Assembly (NCBI GenBank): GCA_022578965.1
Contig: MU400609.1
Location: 62,001 to 126,000, forward strand
From: Xylaria sp. FL1777
Taxonomy: Eukaryota; Ascomycota; Sordariomycetes; Xylariales; Xylariaceae
DNA: 64,000 bases
Direction of reading: 5' to 3'
Positions 26,026 through 37,192 of the stretch are shown here, piece after piece. Each line of letters opens with the position of its first letter. Positions within the stretch are counted from its first letter, which is position 1. The notes under the pieces were generated by a model. It did no database searches and had not been told where the DNA came from. It saw nothing but the letters and a program-made list of their open reading frames with translations. A program made the position numbers and the translations under genes.

Positions 26026-26625
26026 TCACAAGATAAATCCGGGGCACGTTTTAGGTTGACTATCCCAACAACCCAGGAGGCCATTTCTATTCTCCACAAC
26101 GTCCTCTGTCAGAAAAGCGGTCAGTGGATGAGTGCGAAAATCAAACTAAGTGTTGATTGTGTGTGATATAAAATGTACCTAGATCGACCTCGGTGTCTCG
26201 CCACGGCGCATTCTTGCCGAACATTCGGCAACTGCAGGAAAGGACTGTCGCATTTCTACCTGTGAGTCGGCAGTTTTGGCAGCTTCTCTCGAAGTGTCCA
26301 CTGCGCTTCTATATCAGTACTTTGAGCTTGAGTGGGAGCCTGAGAAACATGAAGGGGAGGCATGGGAGAAGGCGCCAGAGTTACGAGAGACATACTTGAT
26401 CGTAGCGGTTAGGTGGCCGAGCGAGTTCATGAGACAGTAGCTGAGATCGAGCATGGTGCAGATTTGGCGGCCGGTAGGGGAAGGGCATAGAGTGCTGAGG
26501 TAGGGCACAGCATTGATGATGTTGAACTGCGCGTTGCCACCGAAGCCGCACTCCTCTCGCCAGCCAGCGTTGGCAATGCCGAGAAAGAGCTGAGCTGAAA
26601 GTAGGAAAGAGAGGAAGAACTGCAT
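26026..26625 (-). CDS. secreted cyanovirin-N homology (CVNH) protein, 143 aa
   Basis: Small secreted lectin-like protein. Three exons: 26396-26625, 26179-26300, 26026-26105; introns of 95 nt (26301-26395) and 73 nt (26106-26178) with consistent phases. Signal peptide MQFFLSFLLSAQLFLGIANA. The mature part has two related halves, as in CVNH folds: one ending MLDLSYCLMNSLGHL, the second containing GHFERSCQNCRL, VLSCSCR, TEVDLEDVVENRNGLLGCW. The pattern Gly-x-Phe-x-x-Ser-Cys ... Leu-x-Cys-x-Cys ... Asp-Leu ... Asn-Gly-x-Leu is the family signature. Nine or more Cys suggest several disulfides. CVNH proteins can bind mannose-rich glycans; whether this copy does is not visible. Only the first exon is an obvious ORF. 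Confidence 0.85.
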
Positions 26626-27755
26626 TTTCTTCTTTGGTAGGATGAATCAGATCAATAAGGCAGGAGTCAAAAGCGTGAAGAAAGTGTCAGTAGTGGGCGT
26701 CTTGATGTTTGACGGGTGTTGAGCTTGACGGTGCGAGATAGGTGGATGTATGGATCTATACCAATTGATGTAAGGAAGAGCCAATAAGTTAGTGGGAGGT
26801 ATTGAGGACGAGGGGAGGTACATATGATCACTGATGGAAACTTGTGTTGCTTAGGAGACAATCTTCTTGATATCGTTGTCAGGTATTACAGTTAGAATCG
26901 CCGGCCTTATGGTACTTGTAGCTTGTAGCTGCCCTGGCAATCGAAAAACGGCGAGGACAATCAGTGCCTTGCAAACATCGGCGGCTTGAGAGGTATTTGT
27001 TCACTAGTAACTTGTTCCCCAACACTGAAATTATATGCGCATTTGTCACATTAGGATCATATTTTGCATCTACAACTTTTATTCACTCAACGCCCCCAGC
27101 GCCATTTCATCAGTCTTGGAGGTCTTCTACACAGGTAAGAGTTAACGGTTTTCAATACATTGCATGCTAAAATGTTGATCACTACAGCTAACGCGCACCC
27201 GAGATCATCTTCCAAGGTGACATTGTACTTAAAAAGTGCTTGGATGGGGAGTGAGATTATCTTTGGTTGTAAGTGCCCAGTGGCATGTGATTGAGTTACA
27301 GCGGTACTTCTGGGGAATCTGTTAATCAATGTCGTGATAACCCCGGCAACCCATCAAGGTCCTCATCTTCAACAACAAGTGGATCGATTACGTAGGTATC
27401 TAATCCGCCAGTATATAATCCGGCCCTTCTAGTTTGGGCCATCCCTTTCGAGCACTTCTTACACATATTACTTGTAGCCGAAATTTCGATGTCATCTATG
27501 GTCAGCATCAACACCATGACAGCGTGGTATTCCTACTACCGTTAACCGACAGACACACTTTATCACTCAATGTGTTCAAATTAATATTCTTACGATTTCG
27601 GGTATTTTGAGAAAGATGCACTCATCTATCACTTCATTTCTCATTAGATTGCTGACTACATGTCGTATTATCCATCAACGCATTGCGCCAAGATTCATGA
27701 CCAACTACTCTACAGACGCCATCCAATGCAATTCGCACATTCAACACATCGCCAT
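26626..27755. other. intergenic, no gene supported
   Basis: Upstream of the CVNH gene and downstream of the protease gene. Small ORFs (26964-27170, 27326-27517) show no domain or splice extension. Confidence 0.45.
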
Positions 27756-28716
27756 TTAAGAGCGATAAGCCGACCAAGCACTGTACATGCGGGTCTGTTG
27801 GCCAGCGGTGAATTCGGTGTAGCAATCACTAGCGTACAGGTTAGTATTGATTCTGCCAACTGAAACTCATACATCGGATTGGGACAGTGACTTACTCGTC
27901 AGTGTAGTCCATGTAGTTGTGGATGGGGTCAACACCGCCGCCGGAGCAGGTATCACGGCCGGTAGGGCAGCCGGAAGCGGGCGACGCCTCGGGCGGAGTG
28001 TCGTCAACCATGTCGCCGGGAGCGGCGCAACCACCCTGGAAAGTGTGGTAGAGGTTCATCCAGTGCCCAATCTCGTGGGTGGCGGTGCCGCCAAGGTTAT
28101 AGGGAGCAGCTGAACCGCCGGGTACAGACTGGCCGAGGATTGTGCAGCCGTCGATGATGAAGTTGGTCGAGCCAGTAGAGTGGCTGGACGTGGGGAAGTA
28201 GCAGTAGCCGAGGAGACCGCCACCAAGGTTACCGAGGAAGTAGATGTTCAGGTCAGAGTAGGTACCTTTTCGGAGAGCACTCTTCATGGACGTCTCTGCG
28301 CCATCGGCAGCCCAGTTGGCATTGACAGTCCAGTCACTGCTGACAAGGTTGAAGGTGATGCCGTGCACGCCATAGGCGCTGTTTAAGACGGCAAGTTGAT
28401 TGTTCAACATCGTTTGCTGTAGAAGATGTTAGCCTTGCTTGTCGAGCTTTTTAGTGGGAAGAAGCCATCGTACCGTGAGGTAGCCGCCGCTGAGGGAGTT
28501 GGATGAAGCAACGACGTGGAAGTAGGTATTGACGGTGAACCCGGCTTGAGCGCGAGACTCGCCCTTGGCGAGAGCAATGCGCTCCAACTCAAGCATGGCA
28601 CGGGACTCAGCTATCTGCTGTTCTGTAGGCTCCGGGGTACCGCAGAGTCGAGTGGTGTTGAATGAGGCGCTGGCCGTGGCCAGGAGAGCCGAAGCGATCA
28701 GAGCCTTGAACTGCAT
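27756..28716 (-). CDS. secreted M43B (pappalysin/MEP1-type) metalloprotease, 278 aa
   Basis: Extracellular zinc endopeptidase. Exons: 28474-28716, 27896-28416, 27756-27828; introns 57 and 67 nt. The ATG at 28716 begins a signal peptide (MQFKALIASALLATASA). Catalytic zinc site HEIGHWMNLYH fits HExxHxxxxxH with three His ligands, and the Met-turn is in HNYMDYTDD, completed by the last exon (DCYTEFTAGQQTRMYSAW). Four Cys flank the zinc site (GYCYFP, GGCAAPGD, SGCPTG, DTCSGG), usual for the fungal subgroup. Length is typical for secreted fungal MEP1 proteins, which can act on host or environmental protein. Confidence 0.95.
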
Positions 28717-31572
28717 GGTGTCTGCCTCGGCGTAGTGAACTGAGAGGGATGGATGAGGTGAATGGGATGAAAGTGTGGATGATAAGACCCAGTTCCGGAG
28801 AGGATCGACTCCCTTTATACTCAGACCGAGCCCGCATGCTCTTACATTCTCGTGCACTCTCTGCCTGGAAAGGTTTTGCAGAGAGCTCCCAGCACCCGAG
28901 TTAGACCCATGGTAACACTAGGCCGGCCAGCGAGATGAATAGCAGTGATGGAACGACCTGCCTAATTCACGTACCTTAGCTGCAACGCTCTCTGCCATCG
29001 AAAGTTGTGGCCCGGCAACGAGAACCTGAGCTCATCGGGGAGGCCAATCAGAATCGACGTCTGACAGAGAGAACTTGTCAGATATCAAGCGCCGCGGCAA
29101 AGATAAGTGCGGTTCCAAAGGCATCTAAGCAGCGTACAAGGCTTGGAGAACGATGAAAGGCACAATATCCGAACGATAACTGGGGTTTCTGCTAGGGGCC
29201 ATCTGGTAGGTGGGTTAATGACTACGTGAAAAAGGAAGTTGATAAGCCCCAAGCCCAACCACTGCTGGCAATCACTTCCCAACACGGGACATTCCTCCAT
29301 GATTATTCAACGCGAGGATTTGGCTGCTCAAAGGCCAAGAACTAACTTCCTGGATTGCCTACATATAATTCCTTTGATCTCGGCGAATTTCGCAAACGAC
29401 CGGCGCATTAGCCAAGCTGAATTATGTCAACGGCTCTAGCATTCCTTGTTCACTTCTTCAGGGGATCGAAGATCGGCGGTGGCTTGAATTACGGGTTCGG
29501 ACTGGACCGGCAGTGTTCGAGTATGACCAATCATCGCATGACCACCAAATGCACACGAGACGCCATTCCCAGCTGCCACTTACGTTGCCGACCATAGTGA
29601 GGGGGGGGAGTAGGAGGAGCCGTAACTCTGCCTCGGGTTGGTCATCGCACAACGCCAGATCCCAGTCAGACGCCAGCATCGTGTGCATATGTGCAATAGA
29701 TAAGATGGCCAGGATAGAACCTAAAGCTTGGCGAGCTTGGGCAGAAGCTTATCGACCGTGTGCTATACAAAAAAGGCGAACCTCTTGCCTCTTGGAGTTA
29801 AGTCTTGATTCCCCTGATTCTTGGCTTAGCTTGGCGCCGGCATCGCATTCATTACCGTGACATGCTGACTTGTAGCGTCGGCACCGTTAAACTTGTTCGC
29901 CTCTAGCGGCGATTCTCAGGATTTTGCTTCTTGCAGTAGCTGAACGGCAGAAGGCAGAGACTTAGTCGCTAGGTTAGGTTCGAGGATTTGACGGTTCACA
30001 GCATTATGCATTTAGGGCCAGTGCTAATATGCAGGGCTTCAGGGCGGCCCTTCAGGAAGCACTGCATCAAATTGCCCGCGGTAGGTGTTACCCAATGCCA
30101 AAAATATCTTCATGAATATCCAGTGTACATTGCATGGAAGAACTTCTCCCGCCCCTTTACTGGTCCCCTATAGTCTGCTTCTCAATACTAAGACATAACT
30201 AGGACCTCATCCGCCGCTCTAATTGACTGACGGGGACGTTATAATCGCACAACAACCCCCGTCCCGGCCATCATTGGTGTTACATTTCTTAGCTGTACAA
30301 TATTCCGTATCCCATTGCCTTGGCGCCCAGCCGACCCGTGGTTCTCTTGCAGAGCTACTATGACTCGACAGGAAGGTATCCACGAGCCTGCTCTATTGTC
30401 GTCTTGCACCACTGACGTGGCTAACTAGCTTAGTTGTCCCGTTTTTGTGCGCATATCATCTCTATTTTCGTAGCACGTATGGCAATCAAGGCCACCACGC
30501 TGTTTGGCCCAATTCACTGAGTGTAGTATAAACATACATCGTGTTTATATTACAGTTAGTAAGCATCGCGTGAAGCATATGCCGTCTGAGTATCCTCTGG
30601 TCATGTCAATATAACTGCGATAGGAATATGCTTCTCATTAGTAAGTCCCCAATTGTCAGATGTTACCTAACTACCACAAAAACCTGTCGGTGAAGCGAGA
30701 AATAGCTCCAGACTAATCGCTTATAACGAAGCGCACTATGGGATGATCGAGTGATACACCCTTTCAAACGAGTTCAAAGCTTACGGCTTACGGCAACGCT
30801 CTTACGGTATCCACCCCCAAGGTTCGGTAAGACAAAAGCAATATATCAACGGTTCGTAGCGTCGTATTTTATCACTCTCAGCTGATCAACACCAGCTCAC
30901 CTATTCGAGACATCCTTAATGGTTCTATACTATTTACCAAAAATGTTCTACCTGCTTACGAGAACATTAAGCAAGCAGCAAGCCAGGTGTATACTATGTA
31001 GCAGTCACTCGTGCTACGAGTCACAGCAGTCACGAACCAGTAGTCACCCATCAATAGAATTTTCTGGTCGAATGCCGTGGCTGATGCAGGCCCGTGCTTC
31101 TTTCATCCCTAGGATTGTTGGAGTTAGAGTTCGCATTGACTGCTGTCCTGCATGGTGAAGGATCTCACTAGAATCAGATGGCCTAGCTGCACGCGTATCA
31201 TCCTTCTGGGTCACCTCCGGAGCTCAGTTCTAGGCTCCTAATATGTGCCCAGTTCAGCAAACGACTCCTTTGGAACGAACTGCTGCGAGATTTTGAAAAC
31301 CAGAATGGCAGAGATGTGAGGTGTAGTCTATGTATAACGACGACATTAGGGGTAACGATGTATATTTCCTTTCGTTTGACGTTGCTTCATCAAGACCACA
31401 GCGCAGAGCCTCATGTTCTCGATCAGCATAAATGGGGACAAGTGTATGCTGATCTTTTGATGCAATTCATGCATTAGTGGTATCATTTATCCCCTTGCCG
31501 CTACCCATGCATCTTTGATAAGTACTGAGCAAACATAAAACGCCCTTCACAGTCACCTTACTTCGTTTTATC
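28717..31572. other. gene-poor stretch, nothing firm
   Basis: 2.9 kb of normal composition with only short overlapping ORFs on both strands (for example 29458-29860) and no recognisable domain, repeat or RNA gene. Confidence 0.4.
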
Positions 31573-32886
31573 GTGCTAACGAGACACTTTAAACTGTCAT
31601 TGATATCTAGTTATGAGGCAGAAAGAAACCCAAGGGACTGGGAAGTCAAAGGCGACATCATCGAGACAAACTGCTCTAGTGTGGAACTGAACGTGATCTT
31701 GCCCCTGCTGGATCGACAAAAGCTTTTCTGTAGTTATGAGAGTCTTCTAGTGCCAGCTGAAATGCAAAGATCCTGTCCAGTATCAGTTTGAAAGAGGTAG
31801 AAGAGCCTTACAATATTCTTCACGCTCTAGCAAGCTTGATTCAAGTCCCGTCTTACTAGCTAATGATGTTTTGTTCTTTACTTGTTACCCTCCCCGCATA
31901 AGAGAACGTACTAAGCGTGGGCTTCCTGAATAGTCCGACCCCTTGCAAGAGACTACTTGGGCAGCTACGCTAATCGATACGTCGCAGATCTATCCAGATA
32001 CGATCTGTTTAGGTACGCAAATCGTGATCTTCATAGCCCTGTAGATCAACCATTCAACTGGGAAGATCGGAAAGAAGTGGAGCTAACGGTCAACTGTTAC
32101 CCTGCAAGTAATCGAGAAATTGCAGGTTCATTCATCTTTTTATCTCCCACACTAATAGTCGTTAACTTCTTGTTCCAAATGCCGCTGCTCCGTTATGACA
32201 ACCATCCACCCCTACATCATTGACTTGCCTAGGCTTAAATCTATTTCTATCTCGACTCTCCCGATTGCAACTTTCAGTCAAGCTGACCTCAATTTTAGCA
32301 TTGGTCAATATGAGATATGACAAAAGATAGACCCCGTACGAAGATACTATCCCCTATCACACTACTAACAGCTCCCCAACCCCGATAGCTCCAATGGCAC
32401 TGGTACCATCCGCGCTGCTCTAGGACGTAATAAGGGCGGCGCGACGAAGATGATTCGAAGCAAGCAAGGCATCTCCGGATACCTTGGGATAAGAGGTGGA
32501 CATTATCACCATGCCCGTAACTGCTTTACGTTCAACGACGCATCATACCTAGAGAATGGAGAGGTCCATAGCACTACCTAGATATCGACAGCTACCCACA
32601 AGGTGGCATTTAGCGAAAACAATTCATAATAAAACCTGTCGAACACAGTTTCTATTCTACCTTTTTCTAATGCAAGCATTTATTATCTCTTTGCAGGGTT
32701 TCGGCATGTTGCCACTTGGGGTTCTGATCTTTCGGCAAGCCCGTGCATTCATTGGAGGAGTGACACTTTCCTAGGTTATGTATTGAGGGAGTATGGTGTT
32801 GGAGAAGAACAACTTTTGTTTTCAAGACTTAAGTCAGGCCCCCAAAGCCATTCTCTTTATATATTGAGAGTGTTGTGTGTCAAACT
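31573..32886 (+). other. coding-like zone: unresolved multi-exon gene or relic
   Basis: Several plus-strand segments have protein-like composition but do not join into a gene I can complete. About 31612-31789 reads SYEAERNPRDWEVKGDIIET and onward; about 31957-32125 reads YVADLSRYDLFRYANRD and VDQPFNWEDRKEVELTV; about 32376-32579 reads NPDSSNGTGTIRAALGRN and GGHYHHARNCFTFNDASYL; after a good acceptor (TTTGCAG ending at 32697) another frame runs FRHVATWGSDLSASPCIHW and GYVLREYGVGEEQLLFSR. No family recognised. It may be one short-exon gene of unknown function or a decayed one. Confidence 0.25.
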
Positions 32887-33851
32887 GTTTGGACCTGAGT
32901 AAACGAGGGCGAGATTCTATCGCGAAGCTATTAACCATTTACCATCGGCAGAGCGTCCCTGCCCCTTCCATAGTACTGTCAGATTAGACATGCTCACTGG
33001 TGTACCACGGTGCTCCCTGGCTCATGTCTCTTGCAGAATATTTGTAACCGTGTCTTTATTGCTTGTATAGGATTTAACTCAGCCTATTCGTTTCAATTCA
33101 CACGATTCATAGACCAGCTCTTCGAGTAAACATTTCGCCCATGTCTTTGGTGATAGAGATAGATCTAGGGTAACTTTACCTTCGCCTTGACGCTCTTCGA
33201 TGAGGCCATATTATGGTCATTTCAAGGATTATTTTTTTGATATTAACTTTTTTATACAAAGCTTGTTAGTGTTTCTTCTAGAAAATTTGTTGAACAAACT
33301 ATATACCGCCGATTAAACGGCCGCTTATGTAACACACCCACCAACAATTGGCCACCTTAATAGATCCTCTGACTACTCAGTTCATCGATACTCTCAAGTA
33401 GGGCCCTCCCACCTGCGAATTCACCAGCTCACGCTCTCACGAAATCATAGACTAAAACTTTAAAGGATCTCGAGCACATTTCCATTTTATCCCCCTGCTG
33501 CTTTCCCTATTTGCTACCTATTACTTCCCTTTTTTGGTTCTTTTTTCCTCACCTGCCTCTCATTGTCGGGCTGTTAAGGGACACCGGTACCAACACTCCC
33601 ACATCTTTGTCTGAAAGAGCAAGCTAACTATATATTGCAGGCTGTGTGTCTCTGGTGCGCCTAGGGCAAGCTAACGCCCGACCCAGCAACTGGCCCTCAC
33701 TCCGAAGACCTCTGGAGTGGCCGACGATGTGCCCAAAGGCTTTTGTTTGCCAGCTGAACGTCTCGTTGCAATCAAGCAGAAAATTTCCTCTGGCTCCTAA
33801 GAACAGCTAGTGCGAGTGTTGCGGGTGTACAATCTCGTTTCGCCCGCCATC
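32887..33851. promoter_or_regulatory. upstream region of the exonuclease-fold gene
   Basis: C/T-rich tracts at about 33480-33570 are typical of fungal promoters/5' leaders. A tatattgcag near 33630-33640 could be the acceptor of a leader intron. No ORF of note. Confidence 0.35.
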
Positions 33852-34811
33852 ATGACATCCTTAAACGAATCTTTTGACGTCACGTCGTCTAATACGAAAC
33901 ATCTAAAACGAGGTGGGCTAAGACATTTGGAAAGGTTTCTCGGATTGCGCCTCGATAATGCCCTGTCAATAGGAACAGACGCTGTCTTTATATCTCTCGA
34001 TCTTGAAGTCGGCTCAGATCGACAAAGATTACATTTATTTACTGATGAACCTGTAATCACACAAGTTAGCTTTGCCCGCTTAGATATACGAGATTTCGCT
34101 TCTTTAAGTGCTTCTAGTAACTTGGAGAGTTTGATATCTGTTCATATGTACAAAATAGAGGTGCCGCCAAAGTCGAAAAAGGCCGCCCGTAAGCAAGAAC
34201 GGTCATGTATCTTCACCCATACACAGCGAATTCGCCGAGACAAGGTCCCTACGATACTTATGCAAAACTTACGCATTAAAAATATTAATCTACGACCTAA
34301 TAGTACTGCTAGCGACCAGCTACGGGGTATTATTCTTATCGGGCATTCCATACGAGAGGATCTTAAAATTCTGCGTCTTCTCGGCATTAATATTTCTACT
34401 ATTGCACCCATAGTAGCCATCATTGATACGCACACGTTATCTCGATTCGTTCTACCACCTCACCACCCGAATGTCCCAACACTGCCCGGGCAAGACTTCT
34501 CGCTAAGGGGTGTGCTGGCCCAGCTTGGCTGCCGGCCGCCAATCGAGACGTTCCACAACGCCGGAAACGATGCCGTGTATTCTCTGCTTGCTATGCTCTT
34601 GCTGGCAGTCCGGAATAGCACTGCGCGTAAGGCTGAGCTTAGCGCGGGCGAGCTGGTCAATTTGCATAGGATCAAGCATGCAGTCTCGCAGATGCAGATG
34701 CATCACGCCCTCGCAGGAATGGATACCCAATGCTTAAATTTGAATTCGAACTCTCCGGTAACGCTTGGTGCTGGGCTTCGAGAGCTTGCCCTGTTGTATA
34801 GGTCGTCTTAG
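33852..34811 (+). CDS. DEDDh-type 3'-5' exonuclease-fold protein (Gfd2/YDR514C-like)
   Basis: Single-exon ORF; the first ATG is at 33852 (MTSLNESFDVTSS), upstream codons offer only GTG. 319 aa. An RNase H-like nuclease domain fills most of the protein: motif I VFISLDLEVG supplies the Asp-x-Glu pair; motif II ILIGHSIREDLKILRLLG supplies the second Asp; motif III HNAGNDAVYSLLAML supplies His and the last Asp in H-x4-D spacing. The full DEDDh acidic set is therefore present, consistent with an active 3'-5' exonuclease. A Lys/Arg-rich insert (PPKSKKAARKQER) lies between motifs I and II. The yeast Gfd2/YDR514C family has this fold; a physiological role is not established from sequence. Confidence 0.75.
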   Translation: MTSLNESFDVTSSNTKHLKRGGLRHLERFLGLRLDNALSIGTDAVFISLDLEVGSDRQRLHLFTDEPVITQVSFARLDIRDFASLSASSNLESLISVHMYKIEVPPKSKKAARKQERSCIFTHTQRIRRDKVPTILMQNLRIKNINLRPNSTASDQLRGIILIGHSIREDLKILRLLGINISTIAPIVAIIDTHTLSRFVLPPHHPNVPTLPGQDFSLRGVLAQLGCRPPIETFHNAGNDAVYSLLAMLLLAVRNSTARKAELSAGELVNLHRIKHAVSQMQMHHALAGMDTQCLNLNSNSPVTLGAGLRELALLYRSS

Positions 34812-34940
34812 ATAGGATGGGGAGCCTGGAAGGCCTTTCTTCACGGAGGGGCTTAATCCCTACGGGGCGGAGGAGTCCCCAGGTTGGATTCCTGGCTCTG
34901 GGTTCCCTTTTTCTAAACTTATTTGTGTTGCAACAAATAT

Positions 34941-34979
34941 TTTTAACTACTAACTACCTATCTCGGTAGTTAGTTAAAA
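34941..34979. repeat. short inverted repeat (hairpin-forming)
   Basis: TTTTAACTACTAACTACC (34941-34958) and GGTAGTTAGTTAAAA (34965-34979) pair with one three-base bulge over a 6-base loop. It lies in the gap after the exonuclease gene and could be a terminator or a transposon end. Confidence 0.7.
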
Positions 34980-35245
34980 GAACAGTTAGTCACGTGGGCG
35001 ACTAGTCTCCGCCCTACCCGCTAACTAACAACTTTCCGGTATCTAGCTTACCCGGATAGCGGAGCAGAGACCCCGCGTTCTCCAGATCCCATGGCCGTAC
35101 GTATTAACGTTACTTTCTATTACAACCTACTGCGTATAAACGGGATTAAAAGGACATCCCACTTGCTGAGTCATCGACTAAATCCGAAACTGGAAACGAA
35201 TTGGAAACAGCTTACCGGGTTCCGCTAAACTACGAAATTAAGAAG

Positions 35246-37015
35246 ATGGAAACGGATCTTTTCCCTCGGGTACCGAGCACATACAGGAGTACTAGCGGCT
35301 GTTGGACTTGTCGAATACGGCGCAAGAAGTGTGACGAGCAGCATCCAGTGTGCAGTGGCTGCGGCGCACTGAATCTCACCTGCCATTATGGCCATGAGAA
35401 ACCCGACTGGATGGACGGTGGTGCGAGGCAGGAAGAGATGGCCGAGTTCTTGAGACGCAAGGTCAAGGAAAGGGGCCATCGCCGCCTCGTCACCCACAAC
35501 CACGCCGGAGTCGCCGGAGTCGCCGGAGCCACCACCGACGCGAGGACGGCTCAACCCCAAGAGCTGCCTACGCTGCCAGCGTTCGATGCCCTCGACACAG
35601 GCTCCATTACTAACGGTGGAGGGACGAGGCCGTCCTCCCAGCGAGGGCCTGACTGCAAGCTCGCCCCTATTGACGCTCATCGCAATTTGGCATTCGGTCA
35701 GTCCGACGAATCTGTCCTTATCATGTTCTACATTGAGCGCGTGTTCCCCTTCTTGTTCCCATTCTACCAGCCCCCTCTGCTCCAAGGCGGTAGAGCCTGG
35801 ATCTTGAAGATGATTATGACCAGTCCCGTCATCCGACAGGCCACGCTATGTCAGAGTTCCTACTTCTTCTCGCTGTCGCGGGGCGTGGCCGACGGAGGTC
35901 CGCTGTGGGAAGCCGTGCTTACGCAGACTAGGGAGGCCTTTGAGGTCCTGCGGCAAGCGCTGCAAGTTATCAGCGGCTCGGATCTCACTGAACATCTGCA
36001 CGGCGCCGTGCGCGTTTTGTCAAGCATTATGCAGGTGCAGCGATTCGAGATTGCTGTCTTGAGCCTCGACAATTGCCAATCGCACCTAAATGCTGCGTTG
36101 GCACTCTTCAAACAACTCCTCGCTAGCGCTGGAGCTATTGAATCCCGGGGGTTCCGCTCAAGTTTCGAGGCAGTCATGCATAGTTTGGGGCCGCCGTCGT
36201 GGACTTCTGCTCTATACGACCAGCTTCCAAGCGCCGAACAAGCTGCCTTTCGCTTCTCGTCTACCTTGTTGATATTTGACGATGTGGTCGCCAGCACGGT
36301 ACTCCAGGAGCAGCCCAGACTTTACGAGTTTCACCAGTGCTTGCTTGAGGATATCCACGACACGGGTCCGGCCATCGATCTTGAGGCTGTCGTGGGTTGT
36401 CAAAATTGGGTCTTGGTGAATATCGGCGAGATCGCTGTGCTTGACGCATGGAAACAGCGATGCAAGAGCGGTGGATCTCTCGATATGATGGAATTGGTTC
36501 GCCGTGCCGCGGCTATTAAGAACGCATTGGAAACCCATCTCGCCCGGCTTCAAACCAATACAACAGACAATCCCAAAGAAGATAACAGCGTCCTTGACGT
36601 CTTGATAGAAAAGAGCCCTACCGCTAGCCAGACACCACTCGTTACCCTTGCTTGGGCTCACGCAGCACTTATTTATCTATCAGTCGTCGTGTCAGGGTGG
36701 CAACCTGCCAGCGCTGAGATACAATGCCATGTGAGGCGCATCATTGAGGTGCCGATGCGCGAGATATCACCGCCGGCATTACTGCGGACCATGGTATGGC
36801 CGCTCTGCGTAGCAGGCTGCCTAGCGGAACCCGAGCAAGCGGCTCAATTATGCGGCACGATAGAAGCTCTACAACCACGTAGCGTTTTCGGCACTCTCCA
36901 GAAAGCCTTGGAGGTGATGAAAAACGTATGGTGTCAAGGAAACACTAGCGACGTCACTAGTCGTGACCTGGCCACATGCTTCCGAAACCAAGGCAACCTA
37001 GTATTACTTGTCTAA
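35246..37015 (+). CDS. Zn2Cys6 fungal transcription factor, 589 aa
   Basis: Nuclear DNA-binding regulator. The ATG at 35246 (METDLFPRVPSTYRSTSG) is chosen; the frame is open upstream but only with a TTG. The binuclear zinc cluster is Cys19-x2-Cys22-x6-Cys29-x6-Cys36-x2-Cys39-x6-Cys46 with the basic RIRRKK segment, directly followed by a short linker and an Arg/Lys helix. A Gly-Val-Ala run near residue 87 comes from a 9-nt repeat (GCCGGAGTC). The rest is a helical regulatory region of the Fungal_trans_2/C6-regulator kind (VLIMFYIERVFPFLFPFY...). Stop at 37013-37015. It converges with the SDR gene; target genes cannot be inferred. Confidence 0.9.
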   Translation: METDLFPRVPSTYRSTSGCWTCRIRRKKCDEQHPVCSGCGALNLTCHYGHEKPDWMDGGARQEEMAEFLRRKVKERGHRRLVTHNHAGVAGVAGATTDARTAQPQELPTLPAFDALDTGSITNGGGTRPSSQRGPDCKLAPIDAHRNLAFGQSDESVLIMFYIERVFPFLFPFYQPPLLQGGRAWILKMIMTSPVIRQATLCQSSYFFSLSRGVADGGPLWEAVLTQTREAFEVLRQALQVISGSDLTEHLHGAVRVLSSIMQVQRFEIAVLSLDNCQSHLNAALALFKQLLASAGAIESRGFRSSFEAVMHSLGPPSWTSALYDQLPSAEQAAFRFSSTLLIFDDVVASTVLQEQPRLYEFHQCLLEDIHDTGPAIDLEAVVGCQNWVLVNIGEIAVLDAWKQRCKSGGSLDMMELVRRAAAIKNALETHLARLQTNTTDNPKEDNSVLDVLIEKSPTASQTPLVTLAWAHAALIYLSVVVSGWQPASAEIQCHVRRIIEVPMREISPPALLRTMVWPLCVAGCLAEPEQAAQLCGTIEALQPRSVFGTLQKALEVMKNVWCQGNTSDVTSRDLATCFRNQGNLVLLV

Positions 37016-37192
37016 AGGAGTCAAAGGGACATCAAATGGGCAAGATAGAGGATCACCATCCATCAGTACGAATGCGAAGCGACAAAACTTCTCTTATTGA
37101 TGCATTGCCTGTGATACTACTTCTAATTGACTATACGAGTTCACAGGTGGCGTGCTATAATATTCTCGTCTTAGCTCGACCTGTCGACCTAT

